Shown: positions 40,661 through 50,076, numbered from the stretch's first letter. The stretch is DNA of 64,000 nucleotides from Pseudomonadota bacterium (GCA_023390245.1 JAEWDF010000120.1:1-64000); one strand, 5' to 3'. The notes: generated from the sequence alone by a model not told the origin. A program made the numbers and translations.

Positions 40661-41803
40661 CTAGGCCACAGGATCGGCGTCCGGGGCAAGCGCTTTCGAC
40701 GTACCGGCGTACTTCAGATTGGTTTCCGACAGCTTATTGCGCCGCTTGGGCCAATCGCGCAAAGCCTTCCGCGCCGGGCGTTCGACCAGATGGTAGGACA
40801 GGGCCGCGACCACGGGCAGCAGCGCCAGGATCGCCAGCCACACGAAAAGTTGAAGCTGCTTGTCCGGCGCGTCGGTGACCTTGGCGGCCAGGTTCACGGC
40901 CAGCAGCTTCCACGGCACGCAGACCATATAGACCGAATAGCTGATCTCCCCCAGATAGACCGCCGGCTTCGACGCCAGCCAGCCGGCGCGCGCGTTCGGC
41001 AGCGAGGCCAGCGACAGGATCAGCCCCCCCGCCAGCAGCACCGTCACCCCGTCCCACAGCGTCAGGGCGGCGCTGGCCAGCAGCAGGACAGCGAAGGCGG
41101 CGCTGCACAGCCACGGCGCCTTCAGCGGCGCGCGCCGGTACAGCAGATAGAGGGCGCAGCCGTAGGCGAAGCACGGCACGATCCGCAGCGCGCCCCAGCG
41201 GATGGTCGCCTCGGTCAGCGAGAAGCCGGCCCACTGCTCGAACACGAAATACAGCACCGCCACGAAGGCCGCCGCGCCGACGACGGCGGCGACCGGCTTG
41301 GCCCGCAGGCGCCAGAAGACGAAGGCGAAGACGGGGAAGCACAGATAGGCGAACCATTCCGCCGAGATCGACCACGACGGGTGGTTCCAGCCGGCGACCG
41401 GCGCCAGGCCCCAGGCGTGGACCATCAGGAGGTTGGCGGGCAGCGACGACCAGCTCAGCACATTGGCGTCCACGCTCATGCCCGCCGCGATCGCCGCCCC
41501 GGCCAGGGCGCCGACGCCCAACAGGGTGGCGATGTGCAGCGGATAGACGCGCGCGATCCGCGCCCACAGGAAGCCGCGATACGAAAACCGCTTCTCGCCC
41601 GCCGCCTGCAGATAGACGTGGCTGAGGATGAAGCCGGACAGGACAAAGAACAGCTCGACGCCCAGATAGCCCTTGGACACAAAGCCCGGCAGGCCGACGC
41701 CGGCTAGGTTCTCCCAGAAGGAATAGACCGCGACCCACGCCGCCGCGAAGAAACGCAGGGCGGTGATCGGACGCAGGTCGGCGGGGGTCTGCACGGGGGT
41801 CAT
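40661..41803 (-). CDS. Acyltransferase 3 family membrane protein
   Basis: The ATG at 41803 with AAGGTGGA before it gives 380 residues. The first helix contains ITALRFFAAAWVAVYSFWENL, followed by KGYLGVELFFVLSGFILSHVYL, the family signature, and about ten helices in total. The C-terminal end is ERPARKALRDWPKRR, typical of the AT3 O-acetyl transferases acting on polysaccharides or glycolipids. The usual catalytic His of the first loop (often VxxxH) is not evident here, since YSFWENL stands in that place. Substrate unknown. Confidence 0.9.
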   Translation of the reverse strand: MTPVQTPADLRPITALRFFAAAWVAVYSFWENLAGVGLPGFVSKGYLGVELFFVLSGFILSHVYLQAAGEKRFSYRGFLWARIARVYPLHIATLLGVGALAGAAIAAGMSVDANVLSWSSLPANLLMVHAWGLAPVAGWNHPSWSISAEWFAYLCFPVFAFVFWRLRAKPVAAVVGAAAFVAVLYFVFEQWAGFSLTEATIRWGALRIVPCFAYGCALYLLYRRAPLKAPWLCSAAFAVLLLASAALTLWDGVTVLLAGGLILSLASLPNARAGWLASKPAVYLGEISYSVYMVCVPWKLLAVNLAAKVTDAPDKQLQLFVWLAILALLPVVAALSYHLVERPARKALRDWPKRRNKLSETNLKYAGTSKALAPDADPVA

Positions 41804-41863
41804 GGGGTCCACCTTTGGCACGGCAGGCTTTGCGAACCGTGAACCCCCGGCAAGATTCGCGCC

Positions 41864-43342
41864 TCAGCCCGCCCAGGTCCCGTGAAAGCCCGCCGGCAGG
41901 GCCACGTCGGCGGCCCAGGTCGCCACCGGCCCGTCTTCGACATGGGCGGCGTCGAACACATGCAGTTCGGTGCGGCCCTCGCGCAGATTGACCGACGGTC
42001 CGATCAGCCAGGCGTCCCGTTCGCCCGTCGCTCCCGGCTTGGGCGCGAACACCGTCTCCTCCATCACCTGATGCTCGCCGAAGCGGAAGGCGGCCGAGCG
42101 GCCGGTGTCCCAGTTCTGAACGGCCAGGCCCGTGGGCAGCGGCCGGCCGCGCGTCTCGCCCGTGGTGTGGACCGTCAGGCTGCGCTTCAGCCCGGCGCGG
42201 CGCGGGTCGCCCTTGGGGAACTCGCCAACCGCCTCGGACGTGATCATCTCGGCGCGGCCGTCGGGACGCAGGGTGACCAGCGCCAGCCTGGCGGGATCGC
42301 CGGGAACGTCGCCCGTCTGCTCGACCAGCACGCGCGCGCCGTCGACGGCGAAGCGGGGATCGGCGCTGGCCGCCACGTCGAAGCGGATCGTCCCGTCCGC
42401 CTCGGCCCAGGCGTCGCCCAGGTGGAAGTGGAAGAAGGCGGGCAGGTCGTAGAGGCGCCGGTTCGACAGGTCGTCCTTGTCCAGCACCAGCACCTGCGTC
42501 CCCTGCTCGGGCCGCCAGGCCAGGCTGGAGATGAAGGGAGCGACGCGCGCGCCCTCGAACACCCAGGGCTGCAGCACCAGGATCAGATGCCGGTCGGTGG
42601 CGGTGAAGTCGTGCATGTAGCTGGCGCGCGGCAGACGCACGACCTCGGCCATGTTCAGGCTGCGGTCGGGGTTCAGGCGCCAGACCACGACCTGATCGCC
42701 CGACGTGCCGACGTTCCAGATCGAACCGTCGGGGGCGTGGCGCGGGTGGGCCTGGAACGGCATCCCCTTCAGGTCGTCGCGCAGGGTCACGAACCCCCGG
42801 GTCGACAGGTCGCCGGCGTCCATGGCCAGCGGAGAGCCCCCCTCCCACAGCGCCCAGACCGTGTCGGCCGCCGCCAGAACGCCGGTGTTGGCCGCATTGG
42901 CCGCGTCGTTGGAGCCCAGCTGCGCGCGGGCGTCGCCGCGCGTGCCGAAGCCGGGCGTGACCACGGCGTCCAGTTCGGTCTCGATCCGCCGCTTGGGCGT
43001 GTCGGCGAACCGCGCCTCCAGCGTCGCCCGGCCGTCCTCCAGCCGGAAGGCGCGCAGCAGGCCGTCGCCGTCGAACCAGTGGCTGACCGACCCGCCCGGC
43101 CGGCGGAACCTGCCGGGTCCGTTGCGGTACAGCACGCCCGACAGCCCCTCCGGCGCGCGGCCGTGGATCAGCCGAAGCGCCTGGCGCGGCACGTCGCCTT
43201 CGATGTCGCGCGTGGCCAGGGCCCAGTCGGCCTTGTCGGCGAAGACCTTCAGCGCGGCGGCGGCGCGGGTGACCTCGGGCGTGGCGACGGCGGCGGACAG
43301 GGCGGCGGCGCCCATCAGAAAGGAACGGCGGGACGGGATCAT
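41864..43342 (-). CDS. Carotenoid oxygenase (RPE65/CCD family), exported
   Basis: The N-terminus MIPSRRSFLMGAAALSAAVA looks like a twin-arginine signal. The iron-binding His residues are His199 (FQAHPRHAPDG), His244 (SYMHDFTATDRH), one of His305/His307 (FFHFHLGDA) and His488 (GFHGTWAG). Carotenoid or stilbene cleavage dioxygenase chemistry is the family expectation. Export to the periplasm would be unusual for carotenoid cleavage and fits other family members that use phenylpropanoids. A DUF2141 gene lies 26 bases upstream on the same strand and is probably cotranscribed. Confidence 0.9.
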   Translation of the reverse strand: MIPSRRSFLMGAAALSAAVATPEVTRAAAALKVFADKADWALATRDIEGDVPRQALRLIHGRAPEGLSGVLYRNGPGRFRRPGGSVSHWFDGDGLLRAFRLEDGRATLEARFADTPKRRIETELDAVVTPGFGTRGDARAQLGSNDAANAANTGVLAAADTVWALWEGGSPLAMDAGDLSTRGFVTLRDDLKGMPFQAHPRHAPDGSIWNVGTSGDQVVVWRLNPDRSLNMAEVVRLPRASYMHDFTATDRHLILVLQPWVFEGARVAPFISSLAWRPEQGTQVLVLDKDDLSNRRLYDLPAFFHFHLGDAWAEADGTIRFDVAASADPRFAVDGARVLVEQTGDVPGDPARLALVTLRPDGRAEMITSEAVGEFPKGDPRRAGLKRSLTVHTTGETRGRPLPTGLAVQNWDTGRSAAFRFGEHQVMEETVFAPKPGATGERDAWLIGPSVNLREGRTELHVFDAAHVEDGPVATWAADVALPAGFHGTWAG

Positions 43343-43368
43343 GGCGGCGGCTCCGGTCAGGCGGCGGC

Positions 43369-43791
43369 TTACTTCAGGACGATGGTCTGGGCGACCGAAC
43401 CGCCCGCGACGGCGACCCTGGCCTGGTCCCAGCCGGCCGGCCCCATGTGGCCGTGCGCATTGTTGGAGAAGGCGAAGGGCTCCACCGGCATGCCGAACGG
43501 ATTGGCGTCCATGCGGCCGTTGGCGTTGACGTCGTGGAAGGCGCGCATGGCGTAGTCGCCGTCCGCCAGGCCGTCGAAGTCGGCGCGGGCGGTGGGGCCG
43601 GTCACCTCGACCACGGCCTGACGCACCGGGGCGGCGCCGCCCTCATAGGCCGCCTGGCTGTCGTACAGGGCCACCAGGATGCGGCCGGTCGGCTGGCCCG
43701 TCTCGAAGGTGAAGTCCAGATCGCCGGCCAGGGCGGGGGCGGAGACGGCGGCGGCCGTGGCGACGGCGATCAGGGCGGCGAGGCGTTTCAT
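43369..43791 (-). CDS. DUF2141 family exported protein
   Basis: The ATG at 43791 gives 140 residues with a signal peptide (KRLAALIAVATAAAVSAPALA). The family motifs are GRILVALYDSQAAYEGG and YAMRAFHDVNANGRMDANPFGMPVEPFAFSNNA, which includes the D-N-x-N-G-x-M-D segment (probable Ca2+-type loop). Members are small secreted proteins without a known function, often beside carotenoid or lipid genes. It is the first of a pair with the carotenoid oxygenase. Confidence 0.85.
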   Translation of the reverse strand: MKRLAALIAVATAAAVSAPALAGDLDFTFETGQPTGRILVALYDSQAAYEGGAAPVRQAVVEVTGPTARADFDGLADGDYAMRAFHDVNANGRMDANPFGMPVEPFAFSNNAHGHMGPAGWDQARVAVAGGSVAQTIVLK

Positions 43792-43893
43792 GACGATGAT
43801 CCTGCGAGAGGGACCGACCGTCGGCCCCGACGCCGCCGACATCGCCGACCTCCGGCCGTGTTCGCCACCGCCTCTGCGCCAGGAGACGCCCGT

Positions 43894-43936
43894 CTTTCGC
43901 GAACGGCGGCGTCCGTCCGTTCGCGAAGCGCGAACG
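43894..43936. repeat. Cluster of TTCGCGAAC inverted repeats
   Basis: Copies of the core TTCGCGAACG occur at about 43896-43905, again in inverse as CGTTCGCGAA (43918-43927) and as CGCGAACG (43929-43936). Adjacent copies can form alternative hairpins (CGTTCGCG/CGCGAACG with an AAG loop, 43918-43936, or the longer arms from 43894 to 43928). The cluster lies just after the rsmB stop and upstream of the DUF2141 gene. It may act as terminator or operator; no T-run is seen. Confidence 0.55.
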
Positions 43937-43945
43937 ACCGTGTGT

Positions 43946-45343
43946 CTAGGCGACCCGTTCCAGCCGCGCCGCGAAGAAGCCGTCCAACCCGCCGCGTTCG
44001 GCCGCCATCGACGGCAGGATGCGCAGCCAGCCCTCGGGCGTCAGCGCCTCGGCCGGCGCGCCGACCGCCGCCGGGTCGGCGGGCGCGGTGCGGAATTCCG
44101 GATGCCGGCGCAGGAAGGCGATGATCTGCGTCTCGCCCTCCTCCCGCTCCAGCGAGCAGGTGCAATAGACCAGCCGTCCGCCCGGCTTCACCCGCGCGGC
44201 TGCGGCGTCCAGCAGACGGTGCTGAACGTCCGCCAGCTTGCCCACGTCGCCGGGGCGGGTGGCGCGCAGCACCTCGGGGTTTCGACGCAGGGTGCCGGTC
44301 GCGGTGCATGGCGCATCCAGCAGCACGGCGTCGAAGGTCCGCGCGTCGTCCCAGTCCTCGGCCGGCACGGCGACGATCTCGGCCTGCAGGCCCGTGCGCT
44401 CCAGATTCTGCTCCAGCCGCTTCAGCCGCGCGGCCGAACGGTCCAGGGCGACGACCTGCGCGCCGGCGGCGGCCAGCTGCAGCGTCTTGCCGCCGGGCGC
44501 GGCGCACATGTCCAACGCCGTCTCGCCCGCCGTCGCGGCCAAGAGCCGGCCGGGCACGGCGGCGGCGGCGTCCTGCACCCACCAGTCGCCGTCGTCGAAG
44601 CCGGGCCAGGCCGCCACGTCGCCCCGGCGCCCGGTGCGGACCGAGCCGCCGCCCGCGCCGGCGTGGAAGACCTCGCCCTCCACCGCCGCTGCCGCCGCCT
44701 CGACGTCGACGCCGGGCTTGAGGCTGAGGTCGGTCGGCGGCTCCTGGCGCGCCGCCAAGGCGACGCCGGCCAGCGCCGCCTCGCCGTAAGCCGTCTTCCA
44801 GCGCGCGGCGATCCAATCGGGCAGGTTCGATTCCGCCGTGGTCAAACCCGGGCCGTCGCGGCCGACGCCGCGCAGCACGGCGTTGACCAGGTTCTTGTAG
44901 GGCCGCGTCTTGGGATCGCGCTCGGCCAGCTTCACGGCGGTCGAGACGGCGGCGAAGGCCGGCGTCTCCAGCACCAGCGTCTGGGCCAGGGCGATCCGCA
45001 GCAGGGTGCGCACGGCCTCGGGCGGGGCCTTGTTCAGGCGGCGGTCCAGGATCTGGTCGATCTCGCCCAGGCGGCGCAGGGCGGCCATGGCCACGGCGCG
45101 CGCGAAGGCGCGGTCGACCGGCGCCAGGGCGCGGGCGGGCGCCTGGGCCAGCGCCTCGTCCAGGCCGTTGCGGCGATCCAGCGCGGCGTTCAGCAACAGG
45201 CCGGCGACGACCCGCGCCTCGACCCCGATGTCGTCCTGAGACGGCGCCGGGGCCTGCGCCTCGGCCGGGCGCGAACGCCCCTTGGTCGCCATGCGACGGC
45301 CTCGCGCCTGCGAGCTTTGCCCGCCCTTGCGTTCGTTGGTCAT
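43946..45343 (-). CDS. rsmB: 16S rRNA (cytosine-5)-methyltransferase RsmB
   Basis: The ATG at 45343 gives 465 residues. Residues about 40-165 are a NusB-like RNA-binding domain (VDRAFARAVAMAALRRLGEID, then NAVLRGVGRD), the rest the NOL1/NOP2/sun catalytic domain: SAM motif I ALDMCAAPGGKTLQLA, motif IV DAPCTATGTLRRNPE and motif VI RLVYCTCSLEREEGE with the catalytic Cys pair. It methylates C967 of 16S rRNA. The N-terminus has extra basic residues (ERKGGQSSQARGRRMATKGRSR). It overlaps the kup stop by four bases. Confidence 0.95.
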   Translation of the reverse strand: MTNERKGGQSSQARGRRMATKGRSRPAEAQAPAPSQDDIGVEARVVAGLLLNAALDRRNGLDEALAQAPARALAPVDRAFARAVAMAALRRLGEIDQILDRRLNKAPPEAVRTLLRIALAQTLVLETPAFAAVSTAVKLAERDPKTRPYKNLVNAVLRGVGRDGPGLTTAESNLPDWIAARWKTAYGEAALAGVALAARQEPPTDLSLKPGVDVEAAAAAVEGEVFHAGAGGGSVRTGRRGDVAAWPGFDDGDWWVQDAAAAVPGRLLAATAGETALDMCAAPGGKTLQLAAAGAQVVALDRSAARLKRLEQNLERTGLQAEIVAVPAEDWDDARTFDAVLLDAPCTATGTLRRNPEVLRATRPGDVGKLADVQHRLLDAAAARVKPGGRLVYCTCSLEREEGETQIIAFLRRHPEFRTAPADPAAVGAPAEALTPEGWLRILPSMAAERGGLDGFFAARLERVA

Positions 45344-47313
45344 ACGGCTACCTGCGCGCCCAGCTCGACCACTCGGCCGGGCGGGATGTGGAAGAAGTCG
45401 GTCGGATTGGCGGCGTTGCGCATCAGGAAGATGAACAGCTTGTCCTGCCACAGCGGCATGCCCTGCCGCGCCGAGGGTATCAGCGAGCGCCGGCCCAGGA
45501 AAAAGCTGGTGGACATGATGTCGAACTTCAGCCCCTGCTTGCGGCACAGGCCCAGCGCGCGCGGCACGTTGGGCGTCTCCATGAAGCCGTAGGAGACGGT
45601 CAGCGTCTTGAAGTCGTCGTTGATCGGCTCCATCCGCACCCGCTCCTTTTCCGGCACGCGCGGCCGTTCGGCCGTGCGCACGGTCAGGATGATGTTCTTC
45701 TCGTGCAGCACCTTGTTGTGCTTGAGATTGTGCATCAGGGCGACCGGCGCGACGTCGGGATCGCTGGTCAGGAAGATGGCGGTGCCCGGCGCCCGGTGCG
45801 GCGGGCGGGCCTGCAGCATCTCGATCAGGTCAGCCAGCGGCAGGCTGTCCTTGCGCGTCTTCATCGTCAGGATCTGGGTGCCGCGCACCCAGGTCCACAT
45901 CACGATCACCAGCGCCGCGCCCAGCACCAGCGGCATCCACGCCCCGTCCGGGATCTTCAGCAGGTTGGAAGTCAGGAAGACGCCGTCGATGAAGGCGAAG
46001 GGGATCAGCGTGCCCGCCACGGCCCACAGCGGCCACTTCCACCGCTTGGTGATGACCGAATAGCTCATCAGAGTGTTGACCAGCATGGTCCCGGTCACCG
46101 CGACCCCATAGGCGGCGGTGAGGTTGTGCGAGCTCTGGAAGGTGACCAGCAGCGCCAGCACGCCGAACATCAGGAAGCTGTTGACGGCCGGCACGAAGAT
46201 CTGCCCGGCCTGGGTCTCGGAGGTGTTGCGGATGTCGATGCGCGGCAGAAGGCCCAGCTGCACCGCCTGCTGCGTCACCGAGAAGGCGCCGGTGATCACC
46301 GCCTGGGAGGCGATGACGGTTGCGGCCGTGGCCAGGACCAGCATCGGCCAGTAGGCGAGCTCGGGAACCATGTTCCAGAACGGATTGTCCGAGGCGCCCG
46401 GATTGTCCAGCAGCTGCGCGCCCTGGCCCAGGTAATTCAGGGTCAGGCACGGCAGGACGAAGGCCAGCCAGCCCAGGCGGATCGGCGCCTTTCCGAAATG
46501 GCCCATGTCGGCGTACAGCGCCTCGGCGCCGGTCACCGCCAGGAAGACGCTGCCCAGGATGACGAAGCCGAGGAAACCGTCGTCCAGCAGCAGCGCCACG
46601 CCGTAGTGCGGCGACAGGGCCCGCAGCACGCTGACGTCGTCGAAGATGTGGAACAGGCCCAGCGCCCCGAGGCAGAGGAACCACACCGTCATGATCGGGC
46701 CGAAGAAGCGGGCCAGGCGGGCGGTGCCGCGCGACTGGACCATGAACAGGACGATCAGGATGGCTGCCGAGATCGGCACAATGAAGGGGTCTAGCGTCCC
46801 ATCCATGCCCGGCGCGTCCTGAAGGCCTTCGACCGCCGACAGCACCGAGATCGCCGGGGTGATGATGCCGTCGCCGTAGAACAGGGCCGCGCCGCAGACG
46901 CCCAGGATGAAGATCCAGGCGCTTCGCCGGCCGATCGCGTGCTGGGCCAGGGCCATCAGCGACAAGGTGCCGCCCTCGCCCTTGTTGTCGGCGCGCATCA
47001 GGAACAGGACGTATTTGAACGTCACCACGACCATCAGCGCCCAGAAGGCCAGCGACACCACGCCGATCACGGCCAAGTCGCCGCCCACCCCCGAACGGGC
47101 GTGGGCGATGGCCTCGCGCAGCGCATAGAGCGGGCTGGTGCCGATGTCGCCGAAGACGACGCCGATGGCGCCCAGCGTCAGGGCGCGCAGGCCGTCGTGG
47201 GACGTCTTTCCGCCGCCCGGCTGGTGCGCGCCCGGTCCGGTCGCGCTGGATGTCGGCGGCGCGTTCGGCGCGGACTGGGGAGCGGCCGCGTCGAGGGAGG
47301 GGACCCCGGCCAT
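45340..47313 (-). CDS. kup: Low-affinity potassium uptake transporter Kup
   Basis: The ATG at 47313 has GGAGGATACGC before it; an earlier start (47355) has no such site. The 657-residue protein contains GVVFGDIGTSPLYALREAI, the Kup/HAK/KT signature, and about 12 membrane helices, with a soluble C-terminal part (from about 480). It takes up K+ with protons, important under acid or low-K+ conditions. The stop overlaps the rsmB ATG (ATGA), so the rRNA methyltransferase is translated from the kup message. Confidence 0.96.
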   Translation of the reverse strand: MAGVPSLDAAAPQSAPNAPPTSSATGPGAHQPGGGKTSHDGLRALTLGAIGVVFGDIGTSPLYALREAIAHARSGVGGDLAVIGVVSLAFWALMVVVTFKYVLFLMRADNKGEGGTLSLMALAQHAIGRRSAWIFILGVCGAALFYGDGIITPAISVLSAVEGLQDAPGMDGTLDPFIVPISAAILIVLFMVQSRGTARLARFFGPIMTVWFLCLGALGLFHIFDDVSVLRALSPHYGVALLLDDGFLGFVILGSVFLAVTGAEALYADMGHFGKAPIRLGWLAFVLPCLTLNYLGQGAQLLDNPGASDNPFWNMVPELAYWPMLVLATAATVIASQAVITGAFSVTQQAVQLGLLPRIDIRNTSETQAGQIFVPAVNSFLMFGVLALLVTFQSSHNLTAAYGVAVTGTMLVNTLMSYSVITKRWKWPLWAVAGTLIPFAFIDGVFLTSNLLKIPDGAWMPLVLGAALVIVMWTWVRGTQILTMKTRKDSLPLADLIEMLQARPPHRAPGTAIFLTSDPDVAPVALMHNLKHNKVLHEKNIILTVRTAERPRVPEKERVRMEPINDDFKTLTVSYGFMETPNVPRALGLCRKQGLKFDIMSTSFFLGRRSLIPSARQGMPLWQDKLFIFLMRNAANPTDFFHIPPGRVVELGAQVAV

Positions 47314-47493
47314 GCGTATCCTCCGGGCGGCCGGCGGTGGCGTCGGGCCCTTCAAAGCGGCGAGCCTTTAGGCGCATTCCACGCCGTCTTCAATCGCGGC
47401 GCTCCCGATTCCGGCGGCGGGCGGGGCTGCCCCGACCGGCGGCATTTGTGATTCCGGGGGCGAGCGCCTATTTTCAGGGCTGGAACCCGGATC

Positions 47494-47964
47494 ATGTCTG
47501 ACAGCCAGCGCTTTCCCGTCGCCGCCCACGTCCTGGCCTACATGGCCCACAAGGACGCCTACGGCCCTGCCCAGGCGGCGCCCAGCGCGCTGCTGGCTTC
47601 TTCCGTGCCGACCAATCCGGTCGTGGTGCGGCGGGTCACCGCGCTTCTGGCCAAGGCGGGGCTGATCGCCACCCGTCCCGGCGCGACCGGCGGCTCCTGG
47701 CTGCTGAGGCGGCCCGAGGAGATCCGGCTGGACGAGGTGCTGAAGGCCGTCAACGGCTGCGCCCAGCTGGGCTCGACGCCGGCGGGCGCCAAGGGCTGCC
47801 CGGTCGGCGAGCACATCCCCCGCCAGGTCGCCCGGGCCCTGACCGCTGCCGACCAGGCCGCGAACGCCGCCCTGGCGCGCATCACCATCGCCGACCTGCT
47901 GGACAAGGACCCCGCGTCCCTGGCCGGGTTCGCGCCCCACGCCTCCTGCCCCGCCGCCGCCTGA
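47494..47964 (+). CDS. Rrf2-family transcriptional regulator
   Basis: A winged-helix Rrf2 protein of 156 residues: PVAAHVLAYMAHKD, then PTNPVVVRRVTALLAKAGLIATRPGATGGSWLLRRPEEIRLDEVLKAVNG, with the usual recognition helix and GG wing. Only two Cys lie in the cluster region (Cys89 in NGCAQ and Cys102 in KGCPVG), so the three-Cys [2Fe-2S] set of IscR is incomplete; it resembles the YwnA type. The downstream SDR gene, 4 bases on, is its likely partner or target. It is divergent from kup. Confidence 0.9.
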   Translation: MSDSQRFPVAAHVLAYMAHKDAYGPAQAAPSALLASSVPTNPVVVRRVTALLAKAGLIATRPGATGGSWLLRRPEEIRLDEVLKAVNGCAQLGSTPAGAKGCPVGEHIPRQVARALTAADQAANAALARITIADLLDKDPASLAGFAPHASCPAAA

Positions 47965-47968
47965 GCGG

Positions 47969-48775
47969 ATGCAGCGCCGCCGCATTCTGATCACCGGCGC
48001 CTCGGCCGGCATCGGCGCCGCCCTGGCGCGCACCTATGCGGCGAACGGGTGGGATCTGGTCCTGACCGCCCGCCGCGTCGCGTCCCTGGACGCCTTGGCG
48101 CGTGAGGTCGAGGCGATGGGCGCCCAGGCGGCCGTGGTCGCCGAGGACCTGTTGGACCCCGCCGCCCCGCAGCGCCTGGTCGAGACTCTGGCGGCGCGCG
48201 GACTCTCGATCGACGGGCTGGTCAACAATGCGGGCTTCAGCCGGACGACCGGCTTTCTCGAGACCTCGCTGGACGACCACCGGGCCATGCTCCAGGTCAT
48301 GCTGGCCGCTCCGGTCGAACTGTCGCGCCTGCTGCTGCCGGCCATGATCGAACGGCGTTTCGGTCGGGTGCTGAACGTCGCCTCCCTGGCCGGCACCCTG
48401 CCGGCGACCGGCGGCGACACCCTCTACGGCCCGATCAAGAGCTTCCTGATCAAGGCGTCGCTGGGCCTGCACCTGGAGACACGGGGAACGGGCGTGCATG
48501 TCACCGTGCTGAACCCCGGCTACACCCTGACCGAATTCCACGACGTCAACGGTTCGCGCGATCAGGTGTCCAGGGCCTACCCAGGCTGGATGTGGATGGA
48601 CGCCGCCCGCGTCGCCCGCATCGGCCATGACGCCTGCGAGGTCGGTCGGCCCAGCGTCACGCCGGGCGCGATGAACACCGTCCTGTCGACGCTCGGCCGC
48701 CTGCTGCCCGAGCGTCTGGCGCTGGGCGCGGTGGCGCGCCACGCGCGGCGGCTGGAGCGCCTGCCCCGGGACTGA
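47969..48775 (+). CDS. Short-chain dehydrogenase/reductase
   Basis: A classical SDR of 268 residues with the NAD(P) motif TGASAGIGAAL (9-19), NNAG, and the catalytic Tyr-x3-Lys in YGPIK. The Ser of the triad is in NVASLAGTL. The loop ALTARR after strand 2 suggests NADP preference. It is probably cotranscribed with the Rrf2 regulator. Substrate unknown; members of this group often act on hydroxyacyl or sterol-like compounds. Confidence 0.9.
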   Translation: MQRRRILITGASAGIGAALARTYAANGWDLVLTARRVASLDALAREVEAMGAQAAVVAEDLLDPAAPQRLVETLAARGLSIDGLVNNAGFSRTTGFLETSLDDHRAMLQVMLAAPVELSRLLLPAMIERRFGRVLNVASLAGTLPATGGDTLYGPIKSFLIKASLGLHLETRGTGVHVTVLNPGYTLTEFHDVNGSRDQVSRAYPGWMWMDAARVARIGHDACEVGRPSVTPGAMNTVLSTLGRLLPERLALGAVARHARRLERLPRD

Positions 48776-48790
48776 GGCCGGGCCCGGTCC

Positions 48791-49183
48791 CTAAGCCGAA
48801 CATTCCTTGGGCGGGGTCTCGCCGTCGCGGCTCCACAGGGCGCAGGACCGGTCGATCTCGCCCTGGATCATCTCGCACGGATTGGCGACGTTGCAGGGCG
48901 GATGGGTCGCGGGGCTGACCTGGATGCATCGCTGCACCAGCGCCTGGGCCGCTGCCTGACCGATCTCGTCGCGGCAGGCCGTCCTTTCCGCCGCCGCCGG
49001 GGCGACTGGAGCCAGCGCCGCGTCGCTGGAAACGGCCGGCGACGACGTCGAGGGCGCGATGGCGGGGGCCGGACCGGCCGGCTCTTGCGCCGGCGCGGCC
49101 TCCTCGGCCTGGCGTTGCGGCTGGCAGGCCGCGGCGGCGAATCCCAGGATCAGGACGGGCAGGATCAGGCGGGGCGGGGTCAT
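48791..49183 (-). CDS. Small cysteine-rich lipoprotein
   Basis: The lipobox FAAAAC places Cys20 as the lipidated residue. A Pro/Ala/Ser-rich linker (residues 22-60) precedes a compact domain with six cysteines (TACRDE, QRCIQVS, PPCNVANPC, RSCALW, KECSA), probably three disulfides. The pattern resembles small periplasmic lipoproteins of unknown function. It lies 59 bases after the rph stop and may be on the same transcript. No family recognised. Confidence 0.65.
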   Translation of the reverse strand: MTPPRLILPVLILGFAAAACQPQRQAEEAAPAQEPAGPAPAIAPSTSSPAVSSDAALAPVAPAAAERTACRDEIGQAAAQALVQRCIQVSPATHPPCNVANPCEMIQGEIDRSCALWSRDGETPPKECSA

Positions 49184-49242
49184 GGCGATCTCCGTGGTCG
49201 TCCCGACGTGAACGGCTGACGGCCCGCGCGGCTCCCGATCTT

Positions 49243-49968
49243 CTAACGGCCGACCGCCTCCAGCGCCGCCTTCTGCAGGACGAACAGCTCGCCGCAGCCC
49301 CTTTCCGCCAACTGGAACAGCCGGTCGAACTCGGCGCGGGTGAAGCCGCGCTTCTCGCCGGTGGCCTGGATCTCCACGATCTGGCCCGCGCCGGTCAGGA
49401 CGAAGTTGGAGTCGGCCTCGGCCGAGGAATCCTCCTCATAATCCAGATCCAGCACCGGAATCCCTTCGCAGACCCCGCACGACACCGCCGCCACCTGGTC
49501 CAGGATCGGATCGGCCTTCAGCACGCCCTCGTCGCGCAGATAATTCAACGCTGAAGCCAGGGCGACCCAGGCGCCGGTGATGGCGGCCGTGCGCGTGCCG
49601 CCGTCGGCCTGGATCACGTCGCAATCCAGCACCACCTGCCGCTCGCCTAGCGCCTTCAGGTCGACTACGGCGCGCAGCGACCGGCCGATCAGGCGCTGGA
49701 TCTCCTGCGTCCGGCCCGTCTGCTTGCCGGCCGCCGCCTCGCGCCGGCCGCGCGTGTGGGTGGCGCGGGGCAGCATGCCGTACTCGGCGGTCACCCAGCC
49801 CTGGCCCTTGCCGCGCATCCAGCCGGGGATGGTCTCCTCCACCGAGGCGGTGACCAGCACCTTCGTATGGCCGAAGCCAATCAGACACGACCCTTCCGCG
49901 TAGCGGTTCACGCCGGTCTCGATGGAAATGGGACGAAGCTGGTCGTCGGAACGTTCGGAAGGGCGCAT
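49243..49968 (-). CDS. rph: Ribonuclease PH
   Basis: The ATG at 49968 gives 241 residues: [19 protein letters not shown], then [30 protein letters not shown] and [24 protein letters not shown], all conserved. RNase PH trims tRNA 3' ends with phosphate and forms hexamers. Longer minus-strand frames include unrelated upstream residues. It is divergent from hrcA-grpE, the order rph/hrcA/grpE being common in alphaproteobacteria. Confidence 0.97.
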   Translation of the reverse strand: MRPSERSDDQLRPISIETGVNRYAEGSCLIGFGHTKVLVTASVEETIPGWMRGKGQGWVTAEYGMLPRATHTRGRREAAAGKQTGRTQEIQRLIGRSLRAVVDLKALGERQVVLDCDVIQADGGTRTAAITGAWVALASALNYLRDEGVLKADPILDQVAAVSCGVCEGIPVLDLDYEEDSSAEADSNFVLTGAGQIVEIQATGEKRGFTRAEFDRLFQLAERGCGELFVLQKAALEAVGR

Positions 49969-49996
49969 GGGGAGGAATTCCTGAAGCGGCGCGCGC

Positions 49997-50024
49997 TTGC
50001 GCACGGCGAGGCGCCGCTTATCCT
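49997..50024 (+). promoter_or_regulatory. Possible hrcA-grpE promoter
   Basis: TTGCGC (49997-50002) and TATCCT (50019-50024) with 16 bases between fit a housekeeping promoter. No CIRCE inverted repeat and no clear sigma-32 type pair were seen in the 108-base rph-hrcA gap. Confidence 0.4.
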
Positions 50025-50076
50025 GAATATCGCGGCGCGCGTCCATGGGCGCCGCGACCGGAAACCGCCGCGCCCG

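Noticed and set aside
49969..50076. CIRCE or sigma-32 site before hrcA
   Set aside because: No GCACTC/GAGTGC inverted repeat and no convincing heat-shock -10 were found.
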